In this document: positions 26,807-35,323 of the stretch, piece after piece
How the letters are laid out: every line of letters begins with the position of its first letter
Position numbering within the stretch: position 1 is the first letter of the stretch
Assembly (NCBI GenBank): GCA_035546855.1
Contig: DASZVY010000018.1
Span: 1-64,000, forward strand
DNA: 64,000 nt
DNA from: Nitrobacter sp035546855
GTDB lineage: Bacteria > Pseudomonadota > Alphaproteobacteria > Rhizobiales > Xanthobacteraceae
Direction: 5' to 3'
Made by a program: the position numbers and the translations under genes
Notes under the pieces: generated by a model
Seen by the model: only the letters and a program-made list of their open reading frames with translations
The model's database searches: none
What the model was told of the DNA's origin: nothing

Positions 26807-27532
26807 TCAGGCCATGAACATGCGGGCGGCCGACGCCAGGGTCAGCAGTCCGCCGAAGGCAATGAAGATCTTTCCGATCAGCGAGGTCTGGCGCCAGGTG
26901 GAATCGTCATTCGCCGCGGCTTGGCCGGTGGTGGAGGATTCTTGCGTCGCGGCCGCCGGAGTGTCGGCGGTGGTCATCGCCATCACTGTCGCGGCCGGCT
27001 TGTCGTCGTTCATGGCGCGGTCGATGTCATTGACCTCGTCCGACGGCACGACGTCCGCCGTCGCTTGAGGGGCCGGGGTGGCCTGCGGTGACTGTTCGGC
27101 TGCGGCGGGCGGCGCTCCGGGATCGGGCTGAGCGGAGGAACTGGCCGCCAGATTCTGGCCCGCGCTGGCGGCGAGGTTTTCGGCCGGCATTTCCGCATTG
27201 GCGTTGGCTACCGTCGGTGGGAGCCCGGCGTTTTGATTGTTGTCCACCGGCGCGGTGCTGGCGTTGTCCGCCTCCGCCTTGCCGGCGCTGGTATCGGCGT
27301 CGGGCTTTTTGGCTTTCGCCCTTGCGGCGGTGTGCGTGACCTTGTGGCGGCGGGACGCGTGCCGGCTGCCATGATGCGCGTGATGTCGCGTGAACTTGGT
27401 GAGTTTCATCGGCGCGGCCACCGTCGAATCGGCCGGTGCCGCGATGGCGCCGGACACGCTCAACGGTCCGCCGAGGCACAAAAAACCCGCCGCGATGATC
27501 AACGCCGAGCGCCCGCTGGCCCTGATGTTCAT
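26807..27532 (-). CDS. Secreted or membrane-anchored His/Ala-rich protein, unknown function
   Basis: About 241 residues. An N-terminal signal segment (SALIIAAGFLCLGGPLSVSGAIA) is followed by a histidine- and arginine-rich patch (RHHAHHGSRHASRRHK), then a long Ala/Pro/Gln-rich disordered region. A C-terminal hydrophobic helix (GKIFIAFGGLLTLASAARMFMA) could be a tail anchor. ATG 27532 follows GGGGAGATTGCC. I do not recognise a named family. The His-rich patch might bind metal or polyanions, which is inference only. It has its own terminator at 26738-26769. Confidence 0.65.
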   Translation of the reverse strand: MNIRASGRSALIIAAGFLCLGGPLSVSGAIAAPADSTVAAPMKLTKFTRHHAHHGSRHASRRHKVTHTAARAKAKKPDADTSAGKAEADNASTAPVDNNQNAGLPPTVANANAEMPAENLAASAGQNLAASSSAQPDPGAPPAAAEQSPQATPAPQATADVVPSDEVNDIDRAMNDDKPAATVMAMTTADTPAAATQESSTTGQAAANDDSTWRQTSLIGKIFIAFGGLLTLASAARMFMA

Positions 27533-27886
27533 GGCAATCTCCCCAGTTGCCAGCCCCTGGTTAACAAAAGAAACGCGTCCGATGGCCAGACCGGGGCAAA
27601 AACAGGGAATCTTCGGGAGAGCGCGGGCAAAAAGACGGCAATCCCCCGGGGAGAACATAGGGCCGGCGTGGGCTCAGCCCATCGAGGCGATTTCGGTCCC
27701 CTCGATGGACCGCAAGCGGCAAGCCCTTTGTGCTGTCCGCGCAAACGATGATATGAGCCTGTTCTCGCGAGACGCTGGCGAGGGTTGGCTCGCAAGCAGG
27801 CGGACCTGCATCTTATCACGAATCCGTGATCGCGACGTGTGGGCGTAACAATTTGAAAAACCGGTCGAATTGCTTTTGGAGCGCGC

Positions 27887-28432
27887 GTGCGCGGACGTGA
27901 AGACGAGTGGACCGACCTGATGCGGTTGGCCAATGCGGGGGACGCGTCCGCCTATCAGCGTCTGCTCAGGGCTGTCACGCCGGTGCTGAGGGCGGCGGCG
28001 CGCCGGGGTCTCGTTCGCGCGGGGCAGCCGGCCGATCAAGCCGAGGATATCGTGCAGGACATCTTGCTCGCGGTGCATTTGAAGCGTCACACGTGGGATT
28101 CGCGCGCGGCTTTCGCCCCGTGGCTGTTTGCGATCGCGCGTAACAAGCTGATCGATGCGTTGCGGCGCCGGGGTCGGCGGATTTTTGTCAATATCGACGA
28201 TTTCGCGGAGACGATCGCGGGCGAACCGGCGGCTGAAACGGTGCCCGCGAAGGATGTGGACGTTCACCTCGGGGCGCTGCCGCCCCGGCAACGCGACGTC
28301 CTGCGCGCGATCGCCGTGGACAGCGCATCGATCAAGGCTACGGCGGCAAAGCTTGCCATGAGCGAGGGCGCGGTGCGCGTGGCGCTGCACCGCGGCCTGG
28401 CGACCCTCGCGGCACGTTTGCGGAAAGAGTGA
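27887..28432 (+). CDS. ECF-type RNA polymerase sigma factor (NrsF-controlled type)
   Basis: 181 residues. Region 2 holds AEDIVQDILLAVHLKRHTW with RAAFAPWLFAIARNKLIDALRRR, and region 4 holds LPPRQRDVLRAI followed by KATAAKLAMSEGAVRVALHRGLATLA. The GTG start at 27887 is seven bases after TTTTGGAG. The next gene encodes a six-helix DUF1109/NrsF-type anti-sigma factor, and the junction (TGA at 28430-28432, start at 28435) implies co-translation, so the sigma factor is probably held at the membrane and released by a signal. Similar pairs respond to oxidative or metal stress in other alphaproteobacteria; the signal here is unknown. Confidence 0.88.
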   Translation: MRGREDEWTDLMRLANAGDASAYQRLLRAVTPVLRAAARRGLVRAGQPADQAEDIVQDILLAVHLKRHTWDSRAAFAPWLFAIARNKLIDALRRRGRRIFVNIDDFAETIAGEPAAETVPAKDVDVHLGALPPRQRDVLRAIAVDSASIKATAAKLAMSEGAVRVALHRGLATLAARLRKE

Positions 28433-28434
28433 GC

Positions 28435-29073
28435 ATGGAGACGGATCAACTCATTCGCACGCTTGCAGCCGACAACGCCAGCCGATCGCGTCCGGTCGGC
28501 TCTGCGCTGGCGGTCGCTTTGCTTGTGGCCGCGCCGTTCTCGATCGCAGCGTTCTTTGCGACGCTGGGGTTCCGATCGGACATCAGAACCGCGATGCATA
28601 ATCCGTTCTTCGATTTCAAGTTCGTGGTGACGATGTCGCTCGCCGTCTCGGCGATTGCGGTCGGCGTGCACCTGTCGCGGCCCGACGCCTCGCCGCGCGG
28701 CTGGCTCCGGCTGTTGTTGATCCCGCTCGTTCTGGTTCTGCTCAGCGCCGGCGTCGAAATGATGCTGCCGCATTCGCGGCCGTGGCTGGTCCGGTTGATC
28801 GGAAACAATTCCAGGGTCTGTCTGACGGCGATTCCGGCACTTTCGCTGCCGCTGCTGGTCGCCAGCCTGATCGCGTTGCGCCATGGCGCGCCAACGCGGC
28901 CAGCTCTCACGGGTGCGTTGGCGGGGCTGTTGTCGGCGGGGCTGGCTGCGACGCTCTACGCAGCCCAGTGCAATGACGATTCGCCGCTGTTCGTGCTCAC
29001 CTGGTATTCGATCGCGGCGGCGCTGGTGGCGGCAGTCGGCGCGCTCGCCGGCTCCAAACTGCTGAGATATTAA
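28435..29073 (+). CDS. NrsF family (DUF1109) anti-sigma factor, membrane protein
   Basis: About 212 residues with six hydrophobic helices (e.g. SALAVALLVAAPFSIAAFFA, WLRLLLIPLVLVLLSAGV, ALTGALAGLLSAGLAATLYA). The N-terminal cytosolic stretch METDQLIRTLAAD and the conserved CNDDSPLFVLTWY near the C-terminus fit DUF1109/NrsF. The family binds its cognate ECF sigma factor at the inner membrane. ATG 28435 is chosen with GAAAGAG upstream; an in-frame GTG at 28429 that overlaps the sigma stop is an alternative. It ends three bases before the stop of the convergent epimerase gene. Confidence 0.85.
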   Translation: METDQLIRTLAADNASRSRPVGSALAVALLVAAPFSIAAFFATLGFRSDIRTAMHNPFFDFKFVVTMSLAVSAIAVGVHLSRPDASPRGWLRLLLIPLVLVLLSAGVEMMLPHSRPWLVRLIGNNSRVCLTAIPALSLPLLVASLIALRHGAPTRPALTGALAGLLSAGLAATLYAAQCNDDSPLFVLTWYSIAAALVAAVGALAGSKLLRY

Positions 29074-29076
29074 AGG

Positions 29077-30048
29077 CTATGTCGTCGCGAGGCCCTTGAG
29101 GTAACTGGCGACGATGTCGTCGATGGTACGGTCGGACGTCGTTCCCATCGATTTGGCGCGCGTCGAGATGAAACCCTTCGGCCAGCCATCGACGATCTGC
29201 TTCAGTTCGGGATCGGGCTCGAATGTGATTTTTCCGGAAGGTTTGCCGTTGCGGACGCGCCCGACTGCGGTCGCGATGTCGTCCATGGTCACAGTCAGCG
29301 CGGGTTGATTGAACGCGCGCTTGCCGCGCAGCTTCGTCATTTCCAGATTGTGAAGATTGACAAGATTTCTCACAACTGTCTGGACTGAGACCACAGGCAC
29401 GCGCGTATCGTGCCGCAGCGGGCATACGACGTCACGGCCGGCCGTGGATTCCCGGATCACGGCTGCGATCCGATCCGACACCGAGTCCGTTGGCGGTCCG
29501 GGATGGACCAATACGATCGGCAGGCGCAGCGTGCGCGCGTCGATCACGCCTTGCCGGGTGGCATCCGCCAGCAACAACTCTGCGATTGCCTTATGGGTGC
29601 CGTAGGTCGTTTGCGGCCGCCGCATGTAGTCGTCGTCGACGGTGTCGGGCAGCAGGCCGCCGAACACGGCGAGCGAACTCGGGAAGATGATCCGTGGCGG
29701 TGCCTGTTTCGAGCCGACGGCTTCGATCAGGTTGGACAGCGCCGTGATGTTGATGCTGAGCGCGCGTGTCGGTTCACGCTCGGCGACACTCGTCAGCACG
29801 GCCGCCAGATGGAATATGGTGTCGAACTTCTGTGCTGCGATCTGGCGCAGCGTCTCGGGGGACGTGATGTCGGCGCGCAACAACGTCAGCCGGGAATCGG
29901 ATGCTTCCACGAGATCGTTGTCGAGCAAGACGATTTGCTCGATTGATTGCGATTGACCGGTCCGATCGTTCAGGCGGCCCTCCCGCAGCAATTCGCCAGT
30001 CAGGTTCCGGCCGATAAATCCACCCGCTCCGGTGATCAATACGCGCAT
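29077..30048 (-). CDS. denD: NAD-dependent epimerase/dehydratase, D-erythronate dehydrogenase-like
   Basis: About 323 residues of the extended SDR type. The Rossmann motif GAGGFIGRNL is at residues 7-16, then FHLAAVLTSVAE, S-rich FPSSLAVFGG and the YGTHK catalytic pair Y-x3-K. The C-terminal part (MTKLRGKRAFNQPALTVTMDDI) and the PIVLVHPGPPTDSVSDRIAAVIRE stretch fit the DenD subgroup, which oxidises D-erythronate at C2. ATG 30048 is used rather than the preceding TTG. No denK, dtnK or class II aldolase partner is adjacent, so the assignment to the C4 sugar-acid pathway is by family likeness only. Confidence 0.75.
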   Translation of the reverse strand: MRVLITGAGGFIGRNLTGELLREGRLNDRTGQSQSIEQIVLLDNDLVEASDSRLTLLRADITSPETLRQIAAQKFDTIFHLAAVLTSVAEREPTRALSINITALSNLIEAVGSKQAPPRIIFPSSLAVFGGLLPDTVDDDYMRRPQTTYGTHKAIAELLLADATRQGVIDARTLRLPIVLVHPGPPTDSVSDRIAAVIRESTAGRDVVCPLRHDTRVPVVSVQTVVRNLVNLHNLEMTKLRGKRAFNQPALTVTMDDIATAVGRVRNGKPSGKITFEPDPELKQIVDGWPKGFISTRAKSMGTTSDRTIDDIVASYLKGLATT

Positions 30049-30390
30049 CAAAAACCCGTCCCGAGAACAACATGACGCTCATGAATCATCAACACCAGAA
30101 TGCCGCCAATATCAACTCACCCAAATGAGAAGCTGATACGCACTGTGGTCGTGCGTGCGTAGTACGACTTTAGGCGAAGCGGCGGCATGGCCCGGTGGGA
30201 CGGGGTCCGCGCGATTGTCGCGCCGCATCAAACAAGCGAAATCACAACCCTATCGGATGCGATCCACGAGCCTGCCGCCGTCCCGTTCGACTCTCGCATC
30301 GAGGCCCCGCGTGGACGGGCAATTCCACCAGGCGCACGCAAAGTTTCCGGATGAGACATGCGGAGCCGTGGTCGGACGAATGGCGAAGTG
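30049..30390. other. 342-nt gene-free stretch
   Basis: This gap lies between the stop of the DUF2336 gene and the start of denD, both on the minus strand, so it should hold the denD promoter. A repetitive GTGCGTGCGTAGTACG block lies near 30147. No clear hairpin terminator, operator or small gene with a ribosome site was found. Confidence 0.4.
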
Positions 30391-31524
30391 TCAGACCGCG
30401 CCGGCGATCGATGGTGCCGGCAGCGTCGACTTCTGTTGCATGCGATGAAAACGCAGGACCTGCTGCGCGGTCGATGGCCGCAGCCTCTCATAGGTCAGCC
30501 TTGCTTCCTCGTTGTCCATCGCGCTGCCGCCGGACAAGTCCTGGCGCATGCCGAGGATCGCCTTGACCGTCGACCACGACAGTCCGCCGACCTTCGCCAG
30601 AATGAAGACGCCCTCCGCGCGGGATTCGATCATCATGTTTTCTGCGATCGTGATTTCCACATTTGCAAGCGCGGCGATGGCGGCGTTGGTCTCGTCGAAC
30701 TTGCTGGCCTCGGCGAATTTCGCGACTTCGTGCTCGTCAAGCCGGCCGTCCTCATAGAGCGAGCGGACGAGTCCGTGAGCAATGATTGTTTCGCGGCTGA
30801 TCCCCTTCGGCGCCGAACGCGCCCGCCGGGCCGCCTCGCTGACAACGGCGGAAACGTCCTCCGACATGTGCGGGTTGGCCGCCTCGAGCCGCGCGCGTAC
30901 CGAGGCTGAGGCCTTCGCGATCAGCTTGAGATAGTGATGCCGCGGAATCGAGGGACGGAGACCGATGCAGGTGGCGATGTCATCGTTGCCTTCGGCGCGC
31001 GCGACAAGCCGGTCAAAACCCTGCTCGGAGAATTGCGCCCCCGGATTGTTGGCGGTGCTGCGCACGACCTCATTGTTGCCGCGCTCGATCAGAACGTCGG
31101 TGACCGCGCCGCTCAACGTCTTGCGCGTCGAGATGGCAAGCAGGTGAGCCTGGCTTTTGGTGCGGGCATTTTCAACCAGCGCCCGGTCGTCCAGGCGCTC
31201 GGATTGCGACAGCACGGGCGCCGCCACCTCGATCACGTCGTCGAACGCGAGGTTGCGCACGATCTGGGGCGGCGCCTTCGCGACCGGCGCGAGCCGCTGC
31301 GCCAGCAGCGTCTTCGCCGACGTCTCGATATGGGCGACGAGACAGTTGAAGACGTCGTCGAACACGGCGATCTGGTCGTCGGAATAGTCGACGGTATTGC
31401 AGAGAAAAAGGTCGGTGACCCGCCGCAGCGTTTCGACCCTGCGGGCGACCGTGCCGTGCGCCAGGGTCGTTTCGAGTTCGTCCAGAAGGTTGGTCGTGGT
31501 GAGGGGCGTGGATTTCGCAATCAT
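30391..31524 (-). CDS. DUF2336 domain protein
   Basis: 377 residues, predominantly helical, with repeated short helices from about 10 to 330 (e.g. RVETLRRVTDLFL, LLAQRLAPVAKAPPQIVRNLAF, QSERLDDRALVENARTKSQAHLLAIS). This is the DUF2336 pattern, which is frequent in Bradyrhizobium-group genomes and biochemically undescribed as far as I know. There is no signal peptide, so it is cytosolic. ATG 31524 is supported by the diguanylate cyclase gene ending 66 nt upstream on the same strand, which suggests an operon and a possible role around c-di-GMP output. A second DUF2336 gene lies at 62316-63278. Confidence 0.82.
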   Translation of the reverse strand: MIAKSTPLTTTNLLDELETTLAHGTVARRVETLRRVTDLFLCNTVDYSDDQIAVFDDVFNCLVAHIETSAKTLLAQRLAPVAKAPPQIVRNLAFDDVIEVAAPVLSQSERLDDRALVENARTKSQAHLLAISTRKTLSGAVTDVLIERGNNEVVRSTANNPGAQFSEQGFDRLVARAEGNDDIATCIGLRPSIPRHHYLKLIAKASASVRARLEAANPHMSEDVSAVVSEAARRARSAPKGISRETIIAHGLVRSLYEDGRLDEHEVAKFAEASKFDETNAAIAALANVEITIAENMMIESRAEGVFILAKVGGLSWSTVKAILGMRQDLSGGSAMDNEEARLTYERLRPSTAQQVLRFHRMQQKSTLPAPSIAGAV

Positions 31525-31590
31525 GGGTGTTGCTCTGTTCTGGAGTCCGGGGAGCCTCCTGCCTGTTCTGGCAGCGGCGTCGGGATGATG

Positions 31591-32730
31591 TCAGGCGCGT
31601 GCGATTTGGTTGCGGCCGCGCTCCTTGGCTGCGTAAAGCGCGCTGTCGGCGCGCGCGAGAAGAGCGTCTGCGGTTTCGTCGGGCTTGAGGGCCGTCACGC
31701 CGGCGGAGAGCGTGATGACCATGCCGGGCGAAAACGCGCTCCAATCGAGGCCCGCGACGATCGCGCGGAGCCGTTCGAGGCTGCGCTCTGCTGCGCTGGC
31801 GGTACTGCCGGGAAGGATCAGCAGGAATTCCTCTCCGCCGTAACGGCCAAAGCTGTCGACGCTGCGGATATTGGCGAACATGGTGATGGCGAACGTCCGC
31901 AGCACTTCGTCGCCGGTTGGATGCCCGAAGACGTCGTTGATCTGCTTGAACCAGTCCAGGTCGATCAGCGCGACGGAGCAGGGGGCGTCGTCGCGACGCG
32001 CGCGCGCGATTTCGTCATCCAGCCTCTTCATGATGCAGCGGCGGTTGAAGGCGCCGGTTAGTTCGTCGAGCTCGGCAAGTTCCTCGATCCGCTTGTAGGC
32101 CTCCTTCAACTGCAGGCTGCTTCTGTAAAGCGACTCGCGCTGCGAACTGCTGAAGATGCCGATGAACATGCAGCGCCCGAGCGCGAGCACGAACACAAGC
32201 ATTGTGGCGACGCGTTCAAGGTGGGTTTCGTGCGGCATCGAGACCGGCCTGTCGGTCATCAGGAACAAGGCCACCATGCCCGTCGCCAGCGCGATGAAAA
32301 GCGCTGCCGTTTGCCGTGGCGTCGCGCGCAGCGAACTGAAGCCGAAGTTGATGAAGAGGGTGCACAGGAACAGGAAGCCCACTTTGGGCACGCAAAAGGC
32401 AAAGCCGAGCAGGATCGCCAGGCTGACGCTGGCCTGCGGCACTGCGGCGTAATGATCCGAGAATCTCTCGGTCAGGCCGCTTTCCGACAGCAAGATGAAA
32501 CCGCCGGTGAACAGCAGCCCGACCCAGCAATAGGCAATCCCGACCGAGGCCGGAATTGTACCGGCGTAGGCGTAGAGCAGCAGGATGGCGCTATCGATCA
32601 GAAAGCTGAGGCCGACCAGGTCCAGCATCTGCCGCCGCCGGATCGCCCTGCGGCTCCAGTTTTTCGGCTCCGGGGTGGCATCGAGGCCGCCGGCGGTCGG
32701 GTCTGGCAGTACGGACGCGGCTGATCCCAT
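31591..32730 (-). CDS. Membrane diguanylate cyclase (GGDEF)
   Basis: 379 residues. Six hydrophobic segments (about 36-56, 62-82, 100-130, 141-160, 175-193) are followed by a short coiled stretch and a GGDEF domain from about 215. The active-site motif is GGEEF at 298-302, and RSVD at 289-292 forms an RxxD I-site exactly five residues upstream, so product inhibition by c-di-GMP is likely. LDELTGAFNRR marks the domain start, and LIDLDWFKQINDVFGHPTGDE carries the metal ligands. It makes c-di-GMP from GTP at the inner membrane. The downstream DUF2336 gene may be in the same transcript. Confidence 0.92.
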   Translation of the reverse strand: MGSAASVLPDPTAGGLDATPEPKNWSRRAIRRRQMLDLVGLSFLIDSAILLLYAYAGTIPASVGIAYCWVGLLFTGGFILLSESGLTERFSDHYAAVPQASVSLAILLGFAFCVPKVGFLFLCTLFINFGFSSLRATPRQTAALFIALATGMVALFLMTDRPVSMPHETHLERVATMLVFVLALGRCMFIGIFSSSQRESLYRSSLQLKEAYKRIEELAELDELTGAFNRRCIMKRLDDEIARARRDDAPCSVALIDLDWFKQINDVFGHPTGDEVLRTFAITMFANIRSVDSFGRYGGEEFLLILPGSTASAAERSLERLRAIVAGLDWSAFSPGMVITLSAGVTALKPDETADALLARADSALYAAKERGRNQIARA

Positions 32731-33074
32731 GATCTTGCCATTCGGGGTGAAACGTCCGGAATTTAGCGGGAAAAGCCTTTAGGTTTGGTATCCTTCGGTG
32801 GTCTGTCCGGTCGGGCTGCCTCTTGATCGGCGCTGTTTCGAGAAAGGGAAGGTAAAGGAATCCCGAATCCGCGAGGTCGTGGGCATCCGGCCCTGCGGCC
32901 GTTTCGATTCCGTGTGCACAGGCAGCTCGCCCGCCCCACGGTTTGGCAACCTTGCGTGAGGTCGGTCACAGATGCCGGCCGTCCGCCCAAGAGAAGATTT
33001 GCCTTTGTCCGTCGAACCTTCCGCCAGCCCACCCGACACATGATGCGAGACGGCCATTGAGCGCGGCCCAGGCG
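32731..33074. other. Divergent intergenic region between diguanylate cyclase and ECF sigma genes
   Basis: 344 nt that should carry both promoters. A GGAAT at about 32856 and a GTC downstream resemble ECF -35/-10 parts only weakly. No convincing operator, hairpin or open frame with a ribosome site was seen; the frames that cross it on both strands are extensions of neighbouring shadows. Confidence 0.4.
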
Positions 33075-33626
33075 ATGTCCGATGAAGTTCTGATCGCCCG
33101 CATCGCGCAAGGCGACCGCCTTGCCATGCAGGTGCTGTATGGACGACACCATGTCAGGGTGTACCGTTTCGGATTGAGGCTCGTGCGGAACGAACAGGTC
33201 GCGGAAGACCTTATCAGCGAAGTTTTTCTTGATGTCTGGCGTCAGGCCGGCAAGTTCGAGGGCCGCTCCGCTGCCTCCACCTGGTTGCTGGCGATCACGC
33301 GATTCAAGGCCCTGTCCGCCCTGCGCCGCAGGAAGGACGCCGAACTGGACGACGAGACCGCCAATTCGATCGAGGACGGTTCCGACGATCCTGAAGTGAC
33401 GGTGCAGAAGAAGGATACGAGTGACGCGCTGCGTAAGTGTCTGACATCGCTGTCTCACGAGCACCGGGAAATTGTCGATCTCGTTTACTACCATGAGAAG
33501 TCGGTGGAAGAGGTCGCCGGGATCGTGGGGATTCCGGAAAACACGGTGAAGACGCGGCTGTTTTATGCGCGGAAGAAATTGGCCGAACTGCTGAAGGCAG
33601 CCGGCATTGAACGAGGTTGGCCATGA
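33075..33626 (+). CDS. ECF sigma factor
   Basis: 183 residues starting MSDEVLIARIAQGDR. Region 2 has RLVRNEQVAEDLISEVFLDVWRQ with STWLLAITRFKAL, and region 4 has LSHEHREIVDLVYYHEKSVEEVAGIVG with IPENTVKTRLFYARKKLAELL. ATG 33075 is chosen because the family begins here and the longer frame is cysteine-rich and non-conserved. The stop TGA (33624-33626) overlaps the start ATG of the next gene (ATGA), so sigma and anti-sigma are translationally coupled. Target promoters and signal are unknown; it is the second sigma/anti-sigma pair in this window. Confidence 0.9.
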   Translation: MSDEVLIARIAQGDRLAMQVLYGRHHVRVYRFGLRLVRNEQVAEDLISEVFLDVWRQAGKFEGRSAASTWLLAITRFKALSALRRRKDAELDDETANSIEDGSDDPEVTVQKKDTSDALRKCLTSLSHEHREIVDLVYYHEKSVEEVAGIVGIPENTVKTRLFYARKKLAELLKAAGIERGWP

Positions 33627-34330
33627 TTGCCGCGAGCAGGAAAGCCCCTGAGCAGGCGCCGGGAGACATCGAGGCGCTGTTGCCTTGGCACGCCACCGGA
33701 ACGCTGGATGCACGCGATGCGCGCCGCGTCGAGGAGGCGCTGGCCCGCGATCCGGCGCTGGCCCGGCAGTATGCGGCGATCCAGGACGAATATGCAGAGA
33801 CGGTCGCTCTCAACGAGAATCTCGGCGCGCCGTCGATCCGCGCGATGCAGAAATTGTTCGCGGCAATCGACGCCGAACCTGCGCAGGCGTCCGCGTCGCC
33901 GCGGCGGCTCTCCGCGCGAGTCTCCCAGTTTTTCGCGAGCCTGCCGCCGCGCACGCTCGCGGCTTCCGCCACGCTCGGCGGGCTGGCGCTGCTGCTGCAG
34001 GCCGGCGTGATCGGCGCGATTCTGGTGAGGGGCGGTGAAACTGCCACGTTCCAGACCGCGTCCTACCGGGCACCGAACGCGCCGTTGACCCGTGGGCTGG
34101 AGGCCGCCGACGCCGGTCCCGTTGCCATCGTGCGGTTTGCGCCGGATGCACGCGTATCCGATATCAACGCACTGCTCGACGCCTATCAGGCCACCATCGT
34201 GTCGGCGTCGAAAGGCGGCCTGTTTCGGTTGCGCTTCGGAAGCAAGCCGACGGCGGCGCGGGACTTCGCCAGTCTGATCGGCAGGTTGCAGAGCGAGAGG
34301 ATCGTCAATCTCGCGGTGCCTGCGAAATAA
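33623..34330 (+). CDS. Putative anti-sigma factor, single-pass membrane protein
   Basis: About 235 residues. The N-terminal cytosolic domain (DIEALLPWHATGTLDARDARRVEEALARDPAL) resembles anti-sigma domains but lacks the H-x3-C-x2-C zinc motif. One membrane helix lies around 113-136 (LAASATLGGLALLLQAGVIG), followed by a periplasmic ~95-residue domain with a ferredoxin-like beta/alpha pattern. ATG 33623 overlaps the sigma stop and has GAGG seven bases upstream. It probably holds the sigma factor encoded immediately upstream. Identity rests mainly on context and topology. Confidence 0.78.
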   Translation: MIAASRKAPEQAPGDIEALLPWHATGTLDARDARRVEEALARDPALARQYAAIQDEYAETVALNENLGAPSIRAMQKLFAAIDAEPAQASASPRRLSARVSQFFASLPPRTLAASATLGGLALLLQAGVIGAILVRGGETATFQTASYRAPNAPLTRGLEAADAGPVAIVRFAPDARVSDINALLDAYQATIVSASKGGLFRLRFGSKPTAARDFASLIGRLQSERIVNLAVPAK

Positions 34331-34849
34331 TCGGCCACCGCAGGCAGGCTCGCGCCGGCATGGAGGCGGGTCGATGAATTCGGGACCGGCGAGGCGGAAA
34401 ACCCAGGTGCCGTGACGGCGGCGCGCCAGCAGCGATGGCTCGCCCTGGCGTCAAGGATGGACATGGTCTGTCGATGTGACAACCGGGCATGCGGCAACCG
34501 GCGGCGCGACCCCGGTCGCGCCCGAGGGATTGGCGGGAAATCGTCCGCCCTTCCAGATCGTTAAAAATTCTTCGCCGTCCTTTGAACGTTTGCCGGAGAG
34601 CCCACGACACACGGAGTGTGGGAGCCAAACTCCCCGCGGCTATATTCGGCGCGAGCGCCCATCCACCCCAGCGCCCATATGGCTTGACCCGCCCGGTTGT
34701 CCCCCCGGGCGGGTCTTTGCATTGCCGGCCACCACATTTTTGCCGCGAAGTGCTGGACTTCGCCGAAGTTTTCCACAGAATATCCTGGAGGCATTACCGC
34801 TGATTCGTTCGTTGCGTCTGCGTCCGTTCTCCTCCTTGCGGACTTCTTC
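34331..34849. other. 519-nt gene-free stretch with an orphan terminator and nested hairpins
   Basis: Between the anti-sigma stop and the TIGR03809 gene no protein frame is supported. From about 34600 to 34680 several short stems are possible: GGGAG/CTCCC around a CCAAA loop, GGCG/CGCC around CGAG, and ACAC/GTGT around ACGGA. These precede a good intrinsic terminator at 34686-34718. The distance from the anti-sigma stop (>350 nt) suggests either a long 3' UTR or a separate small RNA. No known RNA family was recognised. Confidence 0.4.
34686..34718 (+). terminator. Intrinsic terminator in the anti-sigma/TIGR03809 gap
   Basis: GACCCGCCCGG at 34686-34696 pairs perfectly with CCGGGCGGGTC at 34705-34715, with an eight-base loop, followed by three T residues. 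It ends about 130 nt before the TIGR03809 gene. The short T-run makes efficiency uncertain. Confidence 0.65.
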
Positions 34850-35323
34850 ATGGCACAACGTCACGACGTCCAGCGTGCCCGGGACATCCTTGCCCGATGG
34901 TGCGCGATCGCCGAGCAGCGGCTCGATCATCTCACCGAACTCTACGAAACCGGCCGCTGGCGCCGCTACCACTCCGAGACCGCTTTCATGGAGAATCTCC
35001 GGGAGGCAGCCGCCGCGGTCGAAACGTGGCAGGGGCTGGCGCGGCGCGAAGCGACACGCGACAACGCGAAGGTCGACGTGTCCTGGCTCGGGCGGCGCGC
35101 CGGGCTGATCCTCTCGCTGCGACCCGAGTTCACCACGGACGTTCCGCCGCGTCCGTCCGTGACACAGGAGATGCTGGCGGCAATTCCCCCGCTCATTGCC
35201 CCGGCGCGAGGTGAGCCCCTTGCGGTGCTTGAGGGGTCGACGGACGATGCGCCGATGGTGGAAGCGCCGCGCGATCACCCTCCGGTCGAACAGCGCTACC
35301 CGGTGTTGCATAACGCGTTCTAA
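34850..35323 (+). CDS. TIGR03809 family protein, unknown function
   Basis: 157 residues. The N-terminal half (RARDILARWCAIAEQRLDHLTELYETGRWRRYHSE then FMENLREAAAAVETW) matches what I know as TIGR03809, a family restricted to the Rhodopseudomonas/Bradyrhizobium group; the C-terminal half is Pro-rich and acidic. No signal peptide or membrane segment, so it is cytosolic. ATG 34850 follows GGA at a spacing of about eight and gives the family N-terminus. Function is unknown. A TIGR03808 gene lies 1.8 kb away (37100-38470), an association that may be more than chance. Confidence 0.8.
   Translation: MAQRHDVQRARDILARWCAIAEQRLDHLTELYETGRWRRYHSETAFMENLREAAAAVETWQGLARREATRDNAKVDVSWLGRRAGLILSLRPEFTTDVPPRPSVTQEMLAAIPPLIAPARGEPLAVLEGSTDDAPMVEAPRDHPPVEQRYPVLHNAF

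Noticed and set aside
32763..33713. A 316-codon minus-strand frame over the second ECF sigma gene
   Set aside because: The plus-strand sigma factor has all region 2 and region 4 motifs and an ATGA-coupled anti-sigma gene; the minus frame has none.
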